Below are positions 34,011 through 46,526 of a stretch of DNA of 64,000 bases, one piece after another. The stretch's first letter is position 1. The number at the start of each line of letters is the position of its first letter. Source of the DNA: Tolypeutes matacus. Its lineage: Eukaryota; Chordata; Mammalia; Cingulata; Chlamyphoridae. A program made the translations under genes and the position numbers. Under the pieces are notes generated by a model, which ran no database searches, had not been told where the DNA came from, and worked only from the letters and a program-made list of their open reading frames with translations. Where the stretch lies: positions 3,327,648 to 3,391,647 of the forward strand of contig JAKSZT010054565.1 of assembly GCA_026826555.1 (NCBI GenBank), given 5' to 3'.

Positions 34011-36379
34011 GACGCATCCTGATTCTGAAAACGACACACTCCTTGCTTCCGAAGGGGAAATGTGTGCTGGTCTCTTCTGCCCCAGGGCAGAGTTATTTTT
34101 TCCTATCTCAGAGAGCATTTGGTGATTCAAGTTAATCTGTGGCATCCTGGCCCATCAGGAGTGGACACTGGAAGTACTGAATTGAATGTTGGGGGTTCAG
34201 ATTTCATGCAAGATAGACATTTCTATTAATTTCACATAATGAATTCTGGCAGCTTAAATTATGAATGCAGAGTGAAAAAATGCTATTGATAAATATTGTT
34301 TGAACTCACTCAAACTTGTGATATTAAAAAAAACCCAAAGATTTCTTAAGTTGTTAAACCCTGAGCTCTCTGATTCATAGATTCCCAAAGCCAAGTCTTC
34401 TGTCTTCTCTTTAATACTTTGATCTTTTCATGCAAGAACAGGGGTTAGCCAGAGATTCAGAGTGGTTTAGGTGGTCACCGGGGTGGCATCAGCACCCTCA
34501 GGGGGACTGGAACAGGAGAAGCCAGAGAGTATGGGAGCTGAGAGTTTTCTCGGGTCAGTAATCAGCAGTGAGTTATTGGTTGCTTTGGGGAGGCATTTGG
34601 TTGGGGACCCGATTTCCTTCTCTCCTCACTTTGTATGGGTTATGGATGGGCATTGACAGGAAGCAGCTTGGGGGCACCCTGCAGTAGCCGAGCACATCTT
34701 TCTCTCTCTAATAGGTGTTGCTGAGCTGCTCACAGTAATGGGCAAGTCTGTCCGGAGAGAGAATGTCGCTCAGCCCCCATGAGCGGTGGACTGCAGGCTG
34801 GTGGACTGCGGCCTGGAACCCGAGGTTCACACACAGCAGGGAAGGGGCAGCCCGGGGGCAGCCCAGAGCAGCAACTAGCAGGGGATGGCTGGGCCAGCAT
34901 ACTGGAGTGCAAGTTGGATGCACAGCTTTTAGGTATGCTATTTAATGTCTCTAAAACCCCCATGATTTTATTTTTTATAAAAGGCAGGCCAAGGATGGTT
35001 CCAGAGCCTGAAGAGGGTGGTGGGAATGGGTTCTGAGCTGGACCCAAGCCCACAAGCTCTCCAAGATTGCCAGCACCAGCCGTTGCTCAAAGGCAGAGCT
35101 GAGGAGCTGGTAGTGTGAGGGGAGGAGGAATTCAGGGATGGTTGTCACAGGGGGTCTAAAGCCTAGGGGAATCCTTTCTCATTTCAAATCCCAAGATGTC
35201 TCCTTTACATCCATTCAACAATGAAAATGCTTATAGCCATCAAAGGTGTGGCCCCAGGTCACAAACTGGAGGCCCCAGGCTGGATTTGGTTATCACAAGT
35301 GTTTTTATTTAGTCATCAGAGTGGTTGTTTAATTTACTTTTTTTAATGTGGAGCAACATGAGAAAAATGAAGGCATTTTCTGAAAGAATCCAGATTTCCA
35401 GTTTCCAGTGAAAGTGTAGAAGAGCATCTGTTTGACTAGAGGTGCAGCTGTGCCCTTTAGAGGGTGCATGAGTTTACAGTTAGCCACAGTCTCCACTGCT
35501 CCCTAGTGCCCCCAATATTGGCACAGAGAGTCAACTGCTGTTTCTACTGTGCTCAGATTGCTGTTTTTGCTATAGGAGATGAAGAGCTCTCTGTTCCCAC
35601 ATCTCTACCCAAAGGGGGGAATTGGGAAATGGGCTTTTCTCACACCTAGCATCCTTCCTTCCTGCCTGGACCCTGCAGCCATTTGTGTCTGAGACCACTG
35701 GAACAAACAGACTTCCTTACACGAAGGAGAAGGATGAGGAGACGCTTCTGGGATGGGATGTATCCAGATATGTTTAAGCAATCCCAACGGGAAGGGTTGA
35801 GCAGATTTGGCAGGGGCAGGTGGGGGGTGACCTGGGTTAAATCAGGTACGGCGGGGGTGAGCTGGGATTTCACCAAGACCCACAGCCAGTTTTTCACTTG
35901 GCAATCTCTCGTGTTAATAAGTTGGTTAAGAATGCAGGGTTAAATGAAGCAGGCACCCAGCTTGTGCATGTGTGTGCGTGTGCGTATGCGTGTGTGACAC
36001 ACCATGTGTGGTTTCTTGGAGTCGGGGAAAATCTGTCAGCCTTTCTAATACTGAGTTAGTTTTGACAACAGATTAAGATGTATTTTGAACACATGCACGG
36101 TTCTGCCTGTTCCCAAGGGGGGCGGGGCTAACGAGAGGGGGCCCAGGGGGAAGGAGGGAGGGTATGGTTGGGCTTCTTTGTGGGGTGTCTGCTCGGTGGC
36201 CCCCTCTGGGGACAGAGGCCAGGGCATCTGTGTGCTGCTGGATGCCTGGGCTAATCCTGAGGGCCAGAGAGGAACGGGGTCTCCTAGCTTATGTGCATTT
36301 CAGACACTGAGTTTCCTTGCTAATGGCAAAAAAAGAAAAAAGCCGAATCTGTCCCCACCTCTCAGGACAGGTTCTGGTA
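34011..36379. other. Unique sequence, no gene recognised
   Basis: 35230-35420 (GGCCCCAGGTCACAAACTGG..) may be an old DNA-transposon fossil. 35965-35998 is a short (TG)n/(CG) tract. Otherwise nothing is recognised. Confidence 0.4.
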
Positions 36380-36940
36380 ACTTGGTATGAAATGGGAAGT
36401 AATTTGGTGAGAGTAACCTATAGATTATAACAAATCCTTTAAACCAATTGTATTAAAATGCAAATGTAAGGCAGGCAATTAAAAACAGATAGGAATTAGA
36501 GATTTGGATTTTGCCGAGCAAGGTTTCTGCAGCCACTGTCAGATCTGCGTGCAATTTATCTGGATTCCGTCAGTGGTGGCCAGACTGGATTTTGATAAAG
36601 AGCCGCAAATCTGTCCCTCTCCAGCTTCTGCGACTTGCCACACACTCCATTCAAGCTGAAGCGTCTGTGCAATCCCTTGCATAATTTGGAGTTAATCATT
36701 TGTACTTCACAGCCTCTGAGAGGTCTTAGACTTGGGAGGTGGGGACAGATTTGGCTTTTTAATCGCCTTGTATATTGTGCAGCTTGAGATAAATGACATC
36801 GACTGTCTGAAATCTACATTCTTGCTTCTGATGCAAAACTGTAATTAATTTTGTGCAGTGTTTCAGAATTGATCGTGGTCACTTGAATTTCTAATTTTTC
36901 ATTCACTTCAAAGACGCTGTTTTTTTCTTTCCCCTTTCCT
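36380..36940. promoter_or_regulatory. Candidate conserved non-coding element with octamer site
   Basis: A repeat-free block with an exact POU octamer ATGCAAAT at 36458-36465, TAATTA-type homeodomain words near 36841, and long AT-rich stretches interleaved with CTGCAGCC/GATTGATCG words. No coding frame. The texture is that of a developmental enhancer. Inference only. Confidence 0.35.
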
Positions 36941-37019
36941 TTAAGGAATGTGCTCAGGGTACAGGAATGCTCTCTGATGCTGGTCTACTAAATGACTCTT
37001 TCACGCCTCTTTTTCAATA

Positions 37020-37720
37020 AGGTGAAATGGAGGTCAAGGCCTATGACTCACGTTTATCTCTTAGCTTGTCTTCAGATATATTTTCTGACTTATAGGAAAT
37101 ACAATCAAAACTTATTAAATTATAACCAAATAGTTTGGCGGCACTTACGTATTGTGCAAAGCTGAAAAAGCTTCATTCACACATCTATTCAGGATAAGAC
37201 AATTAAGCACAATTTAGGCAATAATTACCCTAATTAACTACACTAAAATGTTTGTATTCAAGATCATGGTGACGGTTGTATCGGTTCACTATTTAAATAA
37301 TAACAAGATTTCCTAATTTCTTTGTATTGATAGTTGTTGTATGTGATTCTTTGTTTGGTATATTTCACTGTAAAAATATTTGTCAGTGAAAGATTGAACA
37401 ATATGAATGAATTTGATTATGCCATTGTCAAAAGCCCCATGCATCACAATTCCTTGTTTTTAATCACTACTGTAAACCTTGCAGCCGGAGGGCATAGTTT
37501 TAATTTGGGTGTCTTACTAATGAAAAGAAAAAAATAATTGTTTTGCCAGGATTTAATAATAAGCAATAAAATCAGCCAACCAGATTTTACCTCTGCATTC
37601 AATCTCTTTTTTATTATAAAACATTTTTGTCCTTTTTTTAGATTACAGGCGTAGATACTGAACATTTTACTAATAAATATTTCAGTTTGCTTATGGAGGC
37701 TAATGCTGTCATCTGAATAT
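37020..37720. promoter_or_regulatory. Candidate conserved non-coding element pair
   Basis: Two AT-rich, repeat-free stretches (37020-37330 and 37430-37720). The first includes ACCCTAATTAACTACAC; the second includes AATAAAATCAGCCAACCAG. No known repeat or coding signal. Their proximity to 36380-36940 suggests a regulatory cluster. Confidence 0.33.
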
Positions 37721-38204
37721 GGAATTATATTTCTTTCATGCTTCATTATCATTTCATGGTAGTAATGACAGTGAGGCGATGGAATATTTACAGGCTTTTC
37801 AGAAGACATTTATCCAATACATTCCCTGAAGGGCACCTAGGCTTAAAGATACATTATCCTTTTGTAAAGCTCTGCCCAGAATCCCAATTCCCGAATCAGC
37901 CAATCAGAACTTTTTTCCCCCTTGCACACTTAACATGTTGATGAGACTTCCTTCCCCTCCAGCCCCAGTGGTGGGCCAGTCATCCTGGAAGTTAAGGGGA
38001 ACAGGGTCATGGGGAAGTAGGACTGTGACCTCTGTCACCACAATCTGTGAAATGGGCACGAAATTCTCGCCTTCTCTGATGCCACATGTGCCGCCTTTTG
38101 CCTTGGGCCTTTGGCTTGACTGCGATCTGGTTTTGTCTAAAGCGCCTCCTTCTCTATTTAAAATATTTTCTGTTTCCAGGTCTCTGGAGTTGTTTTTCCT
38201 TTAA

Positions 38205-40319
38205 CTGATGCTGCCATTAAGGTGGCAAATTGTAAACCACGGGCTTTTTTGAAGCCTATAAGGGAGCTAACCTATGATTATATGAGGGAAGGTGTCTAGA
38301 AAGATGGTTCTTTCGGGGGGATGGGAGGGAACCCCTGGAGAAAGGCTTCTGGGGGGGGCAGAGGTTGCCCACATTCTTTTCGTCGTCCTGGAGCCTCCAC
38401 AGAATGTCCACAGAGCACATTAGAAAATAAGGAGCAGTGGGGACTGTGGAGAACTGGCCAGTCCATGTCCTGTCTAAGGTGGTAGCAGGCCTTGGCTCCC
38501 ACCAATCAGATATGGGCTGGTGTTGTCAGATCTTCTGATGTTTTGAGAGAAACAGGGAATCTGGAATTTCTTGTGAAATCTCCTGATTTTTAAATAGTGG
38601 CATCGAATTCAAATATTTACAAACTACTATATGTGCCAAACAAGAACTGCGGCTGTTCTGAGGCCAGTGAGCTGTCAGGTTTTGACCTCTAGCCTGGGGA
38701 TGCCAAGAGAACGTTTGTATTGTGTTCTGGGTGTGATGTGCAGACAGTGGAAGGGTGATCCCAACAGAAGCTGTTTAGCCTGGAATCTCAGATGCTGCCA
38801 CTCCGGTGCCTGCTGCCCCAGGCCTGGCATTTGTTTGGCAGGGAAGTCGGGACTGCCCCCGCTGACTGAACCAGGAAATCCCGGGGCATTGGTCTCTCCT
38901 CCCTGGTCTAAATAATTTCACTGCTTGACCATCTTGCTTTGGAAAGGCATGTAGTGTCCAATCTGATACAACTTTGGGAAAAAAGTCTCTTCTAAAAATT
39001 TTCTCCTGGACAAACTGACTTTTATTGTGGGGACTGTTTCGATGGCTGTCTGGTTTGCGTCTGTGTTTTGTTTCACATTGCCATGTTTGCTACTTTGCCC
39101 TAGCTTTCGGGACTTTTGGCCCTAAAGACCCTTCCAGAAGGATATTGAGCTATCCACCAATAAAGGTATCTTTCATGCTATTTCCCAGAACTGGGTGGAA
39201 GGAAGGAGAAACCAGAGTCAGAATGCCAGCTGCCGCAGGGGTCCTGCTGGCTCTGTGCCGGGCTTTCTGCTCGGCGAGCAGTGGGATGCCCAGCAGGACT
39301 CTGCCGTGGCACTCTTCTCTGGAGCCTGAAGCCCTGGGCTGATGCTCAAGGCCGGACAGCAGTGAAATAGCTCCAATGGGCAAGGGGCTCTGCTGTGATG
39401 CGGTGATGAGGCCTGGGTTTCTTGTTGTGACATCACTCACGTGGCCGGATGGAAGCTGGAGATTTATTCCAAGGGGAGTATGTGGGGTGCGGTGGTGATC
39501 AGGCGCAGCAGCTGCTTTGCAGCCTGATTCTGGTGACAGGACTGCTGGTGAGGACCCAGTTCTGAACTCAGTCTTCCTGGCAGACTGGAGCTCACAATTT
39601 TAGTAAAAAGTAGTGAGCATCAAGCTTTCCCACGAGGGAAAAATGACACCAGTTTTCTCAATCTTGTCCTTCTGCGGACATTTCTCTGTTTAGGTTTCCA
39701 TATGATTAAGAAGCAACAAGACATGGAGCTTTCTGGTCTATGACAGAAGATGACTCAGTCTGGCCATAACTGATTTGAAAAAGGAAGTGGTGCTGGCTTC
39801 TGTGTACAGCCCTGGCCCCCGCCCCGCCCCCCCCCCCCCCCCCCATTGCATTATGCTGCTCTGTCCTGGAATTGCTGCCAAGCCAGGTGGGAGAGTTGGA
39901 TCTCCAACCCTCCATCAGATTCTAGAAAAAGCCCCCACCGGGTTGTGGTGAGGCACTGCAGTTCTGCTTTCAGGAAACAGGAAGGGACTTATCAAGGAGA
40001 AGTCCAGGGACTCTGGAGTCTGGTGGTGCTTCCTTGGTGCCCCCATCCCAGCCTGAGACCCCTCCAGGTTGGGGTTTCATAACCCCCCCCACCCCAGAAT
40101 CCAGAGGAGGGGGCTCATCACCTTCTCAGGAGCAACAGCCCAAGCTTTCTTCCAGTGGTTTCGGCTCTGTGCTCAGGGTGAGCCTGGATGCTTAGGCTGT
40201 GGCCTGATAGGCATGGCAGAGGAGGAAGACTCCTGTGCGTTGTTGTCTCTGGAGGTTGGAGTCTGTTTTTGCTCTCTTATTCCTAATCACACTCTGGTTC
40301 TGCTAGAGACACCCTGAGC
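38205..40319. other. Unique sequence with a C18 homopolymer
   Basis: No gene or repeat recognised, apart from 39827-39844, an uninterrupted run of 18 C likely to be unstable or mis-sized. Confidence 0.45.
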
Positions 40320-40321
40320 AG

Positions 40322-40503
40322 GGCTGCCAGACGAAATGCAGGACTCACAGTTAAATTTGAATTTCATATCGGCAAGGAGTACTTTTTAAATTATAAGTCT
40401 GTCCTATGCATATTTGGGTCATATTTACACTAGACAATTATTTGTTGTTGATCTGACCTTCAAATATAAATGGTTGTCCTGTATGCTTATTGGCTAAACC
40501 CGG
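40322..40503. mobile_element. Palindromic non-autonomous DNA transposon fossil
   Basis: The left arm CAGGGCTGCCAGACGAAATG..CAGTTAAATTTGAATTTC is mirrored in complement by the right arm (ATAAATGGTTGTCCTGTATGC..GGCTAAACCCGG). This gives imperfect inverted repeats of about 80-90 bp around a GTCCTATGCATATTTGGGTC centre. Foldback elements of this kind move by a transposase supplied in trans. Long dead here. Confidence 0.65.
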
Positions 40504-41889
40504 AGACACTGAGAGCTTGGGCCCAGCTTCTTAAGGCTGCTGGAATAAGGGAAAGAGGGTTAACTCTCTTTGCATAGCTTAAGCCTCTCTGTTTAGAAAC
40601 AGGATGGAAGTTTGGTTGACATTTCCATCACTTCTCCACAAATGCTTCAATGGCTCAATTTTGATAATCAAGCCTCTTGCTGGACTTTTGTGAATTTCTG
40701 TTCCATTCATTCCTAGTCTGGTAGGGTAACAAAAAGTGCCTTGTAGACACCTGTGTAAATGATCTCCCCATGCTCCCCTCCCCCAGCATCTCACAGACAT
40801 TGAATCTCCTCACCCAGGTGGGCTCCCACTTTCTGTCCAGGTTTTTGGGGTCTGCTCTGTTTCCCAGAGACTTTGGATGGCAGGGAAGGTGACAGCAAGC
40901 CTTCCTAGCAGGGTGGCAGGTGAAGGGTCTTCCTCTCTGCTCCCCTCACACTCTGCATCACAGCCCCACTGACTCCCTTTTGACACATGCCAAAGCTTAG
41001 GGAAAGGTCCGGAGGAATGCCCACAGAAGAGTGGGATAGAGTGTGGGTGGAGAAGAATGACCTGATTATTTTGCTTCCTTCCATATTGTTTGAGTTTGTT
41101 GCAAAGAGCAGGCATTATTTGTAGACTGTAAGCACCAACAGTGCTGCAGAGGACATACAATGTGCTGGAAACTTGAAACCTCTTTTACAAATGGCTAATG
41201 ATAAAGCCAAAGGGGACACATGGCTTGGCAATCCCATTACATCTCTAAAATTTTACCCGTTCCTGGTTTGGGGGTGGTGCAATCATAACATCAAAACCAA
41301 ATCATAAGTGTGAATGAGCTCAGTGGACCCAGTTTCCCTTTACAGGATTCAAATTCAGTACATTTTGGTTGGAGGGCATAAGTCTTGGAGTTGGGTGCTG
41401 CCCACCAGTAGTAAGTGAAATGCTGGTAGTGGGTGCAGGTGCATCTGTCTTGGGCCCTGCTCTCTGCTCCCCCAGGGCTCTTTCTTGGTCAGGTGTCTTG
41501 AAGCCAACCAGGGACTCCATCCAATCTAACTAGGATTGCCTGCTTTAACCGTGATGCCAAAAAACGGCCTTCCCCTCTGGGTACGTTAGAAATGCTCCAT
41601 ACCCAGTCTACCATAGAAGATTCCGGGTCACTGATGGAGGCCAAGGTCCCTGTCTGAGGCTCAGTGTTTCCAAAGCCACTCGAGCCTTCCCCCTGGGCTG
41701 GGAAGGAGAGGCGGTTTGGAGAAAACATCATATTTTTGACATAAGGCTCCAATCACAAAGAGCAGGGATGGCTACTGCAAATGTATCGATTTGTTCTTTT
41801 CTCCCCAGAACCGTGTGCTGTTTGTAGGTAGAGGGGGAGAACAGAGTGGAATCTACTTCTTAGAAGCCTGGGTTATCAAACTCATTAAT
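40504..41889. other. Unique sequence, no gene recognised
   Basis: Short shadow frames only. No repeat identified. Confidence 0.4.
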
Positions 41890-42200
41890 CTACATGTCAA
41901 GAGGCTAGGAATGAATAATTGTGTGTAGAATTTATCTGCCAACATGATAGCTACTTTTCAGCTTTCTCCTCAGAGCTCCTTCATTGCGCGCCCCTTATTA
42001 TACGCTTTGTCTTCCCCGGCCGAGTCTGCTGGGGCGGCGGAGGAATCCGTACCTCAGCCCCACCGAGGACAGTTGCTTTGAAACATGACACAGTTAGTCC
42101 TGCTGCCCTTCCGGGCCGGCTCGGAGAGGCCACGCAGCCTTATTAGTGCAGGGACACCTTTGCCATCATATCAAAATGGTGGCTAATTAGAAACAGATGG
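41890..42200. promoter_or_regulatory. Candidate conserved non-coding element
   Basis: Repeat-free. CATTAATCTACATGTC, GCGCGCCCCTTATTATACGC and ATCATATCAAAATGGTGGC lie within 310 bp, mixing CpG-containing and AT-rich words without a reading frame. Enhancer-like texture; conservation not tested. Confidence 0.33.
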
Positions 42201-42239
42201 AAAAGCCTCCCCCACCCCCAGGCCCTCGGCTGGGTGCGC

Positions 42240-42690
42240 TCTTTTTGGATCTAGTGCTTGCTTGGAGAGGGGCGGGTGGTGGGCACGGTGTCTCTGTGCC
42301 CTGTTAGGGCTGAGTGGTTTGGGTAGAGACGTTGGGGCAGTGGGGAGGGGCAGGGTGGGCATCCTGGCCCCGGTGGGGATGGGCTGGAGGGTCGCCTCCG
42401 CCATCTGCATCAGCACGCGGGAGACTGTACACAGGCGAAGACACGCTGCAGAGGTAAGCCAAGGCGCTCAGCACCCAGTGGGACAGGAGAGGACACGCGC
42501 TGGCCTCGGATTTTTAGACAAGGAGGCCGATGCGTCTGAAAGTTAGCGGGAGGGCGCCGAAGACTATGCGCGATCCTACCACCGCCTCTCTCCAGTGGAG
42601 AAGTGGTCTTCACCTCGCCCTGTATCGCCGGGTGCATCAACTAAGTGCTTTCCACCGCGACCCCCTTGCCAGGAGCGACCCCCCGCAGCC
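42240..42690. promoter_or_regulatory. CpG-richer block, weak CpG-island candidate
   Basis: CpG dinucleotides are clearly denser here than in the surrounding window, with GCGGGAG, GGCGCC, ATGCGCGATCC and GACACGCGC words. A donor-like GCAGAG|GTAAGC occurs at about 42449. It could be the edge of a promoter or of a non-coding exon. I found no matching acceptor or coding exon. Confidence 0.35.
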
Positions 42691-42699
42691 TTTGCCTTG

Positions 42700-42990
42700 T
42701 CAGCTACATTTATGACGTGCTCATAATTAAATGTCCGTGAAGCTCGCAGCGTGCTGACCACAGAGGGGCCATAAGCAGTAAGATAAATGAGACTGAGAGA
42801 TGTAATACTGCTTCAGTTGTGGGCTTCGGCTGATGTTAAAGATTGTCAGTGATAATTATTAATATGTGACCTGGTTGAGTCTTTATATGAACAATCACAA
42901 TTTTAATAAAGTGGTCAACTCTGTGCTTGCTGTGTCTGCTCGAACGGCGTCTGACACCCTCACTTTTCACTCTCGAAATTTAGAAGAGCC
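42700..42990. promoter_or_regulatory. Candidate conserved non-coding element
   Basis: Repeat-free stretch with ACATTTATGACGTGCTCATAA (CRE-like TGACGTGC), ATAATTAAATG, GATAATTATTAATATG and CACAATTTTAATAAAGTGG. Dense in homeodomain-type words and without coding character. Confidence 0.38.
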
Positions 42991-43685
42991 CTATTTCCTC
43001 TGTTTTGCCTGTGATATAACAGTCCATTAATGCAGACCTCCACCCAGATGCTACTGATGCAAAAATCTGGCCAGCAAGGTAAGGCTCAGTGTGTGGCTTC
43101 TTGACTTTCTCTGGGAGGGAGGCCCGATGGGGGGGGGGTGCAGGGGGAGCTGTCCTGAGCAGCAGGTGCAGCTGGCTCATTCTGCCTGGCCCGGCTGAGG
43201 GATGTGGGGCCCCCGCTCCTGTCTTCACTTGCACTGGTGCATTGAAGTAACAGACACTGCTGATGCCCTGTCCAGACCTCTCTGGTCCTTTCACCAGAGT
43301 GTGGGCCCAAGTCCAGCTTCTGGGGGCTCTGCTATTATCTCCCCCACATGCAACAGTTTCTCAGGGAGCTGGGCTTGGGTGCTGGAACCACCAACCCATA
43401 AGGAACGCCAGAACTACCTGGGGTGGGGTGGGGCTCTGTGTCCTCCCCAGCATCCCAGGTGGCCCATAGCCAACGACTGGCCTGTGTAGGAGGACAAAAG
43501 TCCAGCTCCTTTGCCGAGAAGAGTTAGGACAAACTTCAATGCAAAATGTATGCTTTAGGAAATACCAGTCTAAATGATTGAGGTGTTTGAAAAGCTAAAC
43601 TCAAATGTTGAAAGTGATCTTTTGACACAAAGTGATATCATGTGAAAATTAATGACCCAAATATAAAATCCAAGTTTATTTAAAA
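42991..43685. other. Unique sequence, no gene recognised
   Basis: Moderate GC to 43490, then AT-rich. No repeat recognised. Confidence 0.4.
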
Positions 43686-43773
43686 GTGTCTAAGGGGGAG
43701 CAGAGTGTCTAAGGGGGAGCTCAGAGGTCCCAGGTTCAATCCCCGGTACCTCCTAAAAAAAAGGTGTCTAAGG
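43686..43773 (+). mobile_element. Very short DAS SINE remnant with flanking GTGTCTAAGG copies
   Basis: AGAGGTCCCAGGTTCAATCC..CCGGTACCTCCTA8 is the B-box half of a DAS SINE (about 43711-43763). GTGTCTAAGG occurs at 43686, 43705 and 43764. The outer pair act as TSDs; the middle copy makes a 19-bp tandem duplication of the 5' flank. Confidence 0.7.
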
Positions 43774-44810
43774 AGTAGATGGAAAAGAAACAGGAGGATG
43801 GGGCTTGGGGGAGGAGAATAAAAATGTGCGAATTACATTGTGTTAGAAAGGAGAATTAAAAGACTTAATTCCTTCCTGACTTTAATCATTCAAAAAATGT
43901 TGGGGTTAAATAATACTTTAGATACACTTTAAACCATTTACTACTTGAGTTCTAAATTGGATCTCTGTATATTAAAGGGAAAAACAAAGACAATAAATTC
44001 CACAGATCAAGAATAGAGCAGAAAAGGAAGTACAATGAAGCCAAGGGGGGAAAAAAGTAAAAACATACGAGGCACATCACGTAAAACAAACCAAGGAAAC
44101 CAAGGGATAGAATATTGATATCAGACAAAGTAAAATTCAGGTGAAAAGCATTAGAACAAGAAACTATATATTTTTTTTATTGATGAAGGGCATGTACTTT
44201 ACACGGAGGCTCTGGTTCTTACTTACAAATTTAGCCTTACATATATTCAATAAATACTGGGCTAGGGGTTAGCAATTCAGTCTTAAACCAAGCAGATATG
44301 ATTCTTCTCTTCATTGGACTTACACTCTGCAAGGCTGAACTAGCCAGGGCCCTAATAAGATGACATTGCAGTGAAATGAAGTAAGCAAAATAATTAGGAG
44401 TCTGAGAAGAAACGGAGAGAATCACGGTTGTTCTGTGAAACTTTAACATGCCTCTTTTGTTATTTGGCAGATCTAGTAGGCAAAGATATCAAGGATATAG
44501 ATGATTTCAAATAATAAGGTTGCTATAATGGATATATTGGATGTTGATTTAAAATGAGAGTCTATATTAGAACCCATGAAATATTCACAACAATAGTATA
44601 TATTGGCTATAAATAAAAATGGAATGCATACCAATAATGACAAAGTGGGCAGATCCCTTATCTTACAAAAGGAACAGAAAAAGGAATTAAAATTTTTAAA
44701 TTAGCGATTTTTTGTTACTCAAATTTCTCTGAAATATCTCTTAGGTCAAAGAGGCAATCAAAACTAGATTGAGAAACTATTTAAAAGATCATGGCAATGA
44801 GAATACCATA

Positions 44811-45265
44811 TGCTTTAGTTTCCTGGCTGCTAAAACAAACACCATGAAATGGATTGGCTTACACAACAAGGATTTATTTGCTTGTGGTTGTGAGGCTAGG
44901 AGAAGTCCCAAATCAAGGCATCATCAAGGTGATGATTTCTCCCAGAAGACTGTTTCCTTCTGGGGATAGCTTCAGTGCTCCTTAGTCCTTGGTTTTTCTG
45001 TCATGTGGCAATGCACCTGATGGCCTGTCCTTCTCTTGGGTTCTGTTGACTTTTAGCTTCTTCCAGTGGCTTTCCTTCAGTGTGTCTGGATTTCATTCTG
45101 CTTATAAAGGACTCCAATAGGATTAAGGTCCATCCTGGTTCAGTTGGGCCACATCATAGCTGAAGTCACCTCACCCAAACGTCCTACTTACAATGGCTTC
45201 ACACCTACAGAAGTAGATGAAGATTAAAAACATGTTTTTCTGGGGTACATAAGTCCCAGCCATCA
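44811..45265 (-). mobile_element. ERV-L-class solo LTR, antisense
   Basis: The plus strand begins TGCTTTAGTTTCCTGGCTGC..AACACCATGAAATGGATTGG and ends ACATAAGTCCCAGCCATCA, the complement of an ERVL/MaLR-type LTR. L1 copy A resumes on the right (ATATCAAAACTTATGG). Flanking pentamers CCATA and CCCAT are near-matches to a 5-bp TSD. Confidence 0.7.
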
Positions 45266-45361
45266 CCCATTATATCAAAACTTATGGTATATGGATCAAA
45301 GCTGTACTCAAAGAAAATGCAAAGAATTAAATACCAACATTGTTATACATAGAATAAAAAT

Positions 45362-45479
45362 AAAGGGATTGGGGGCGGATGTGGCTCAAATGGTTGGGCG
45401 TCCGTCTGCCATATGGAGGGACCTGGGTTCGATCCCCGGGACCTCCCGGTAAAAAAAAAAAAAAAAAAAAAAAGGGATT
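45362..45479 (+). mobile_element. DAS SINE, short form, with 9-bp TSDs
   Basis: The SINE is at 45371-45470 between TSDs AAAGGGATT (45362-45370 and 45471-45479). The head GGGGGCGGATGTGGCTCAAA has A box TGGCTCAAATGGTTGG and B box GGTTCGATCCC, and joins directly to A~23. It lacks the linker and second unit. Close to consensus, so young. Confidence 0.93.
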
Positions 45480-46321
45480 AAGCATTAAACTCACAGAAAA
45501 TTAGAAAGACAACAAGATAAACCTAGGAAGATGTTGATAAAGACAAACTATAATTTTGTGAATCAGAAAACTGATAGTAGCTTGCCAAATCTAAGAATTA
45601 GAACTGGACAATATTTGATAAGTTATTTTCAAGTACAAGAGAGTCAGAAAACACATGGAATAACAGAAATAGAAAAGGAGAAATATCTACAGATTACCAA
45701 AAGTTAAAAAAAAAAGGTATAAAATGCAGTATACATCAAAATAGAAACTTTTCATGAAATGATGACTTTCTAGGAAATTTTAAATGACTAATTTTAACTG
45801 TGGAAGAAGTAGAAAACCAATAAGAAAGAATAGATGAATGACACAGGAAGAAAGTGCAAATAATGTTAAAAAACAAATGGTGGTATAGGAAATTCATTCA
45901 AAATCTTTGAAGGAACAGAAAATGATCATGTTAATAATTATAGATGGAAAACATCTCAATTCAGCTTATATTTTTATGAGGTTTTGATCTTTATATCAAA
46001 ACCTCATAAAAATAGCAACCAACCAACAACCAAAACCTACAGGTTAACCTCACACGTGAATGTAATGTAAAAGTCATAACTAAAATACTAGCCAAATGAA
46101 TACTAACCTTTTATTAAAAGAATAATATACCTTAATCAATAAGATCTTATTTCAGTGTTGCAAGGATGGTATAAAATTAGGAAATATATAATTAAAAACT
46201 CATCACATCAGTAGGACGCTGGAGAAAAATATTTAATCATATACCAAAATACATTTGATAAAATTCAACATTCCATACTACCATAAGCCATGATTAAAAT
46301 CAGAAGGATAATTCATTAAAT

Positions 46322-46526
46322 TAGTGGTTCTAAACCAGAGATGATTTTGCCCCTCAGGGGACATTTAACAATGTGAGGAAATATTTTTGATTGTCATTTC
46401 CGGTGGGCTGTGCGTTGCTATTGGCACCTAGTGGGTACAGAAATGCTGCTAAATATCCTACAATGTACAGGACAGGCCCCCACAACAAAGAATCAAAAAA
46501 AGAATAGTGCCAAGGCTTGAGATCTA
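46322..46526 (+). mobile_element. MER5-like hAT-Charlie DNA transposon
   Basis: TAGTGGTTCTAAACCAGAG, GATTTTGCCCCTCAGGGG, GACATTTAACAATGTG, GGCACCTAGTGGGTACAG, ATCCTACAATGTACAGG and CAATAGTGCC-like end match the MER5A layout. Non-autonomous and long inactive. Confidence 0.85.
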
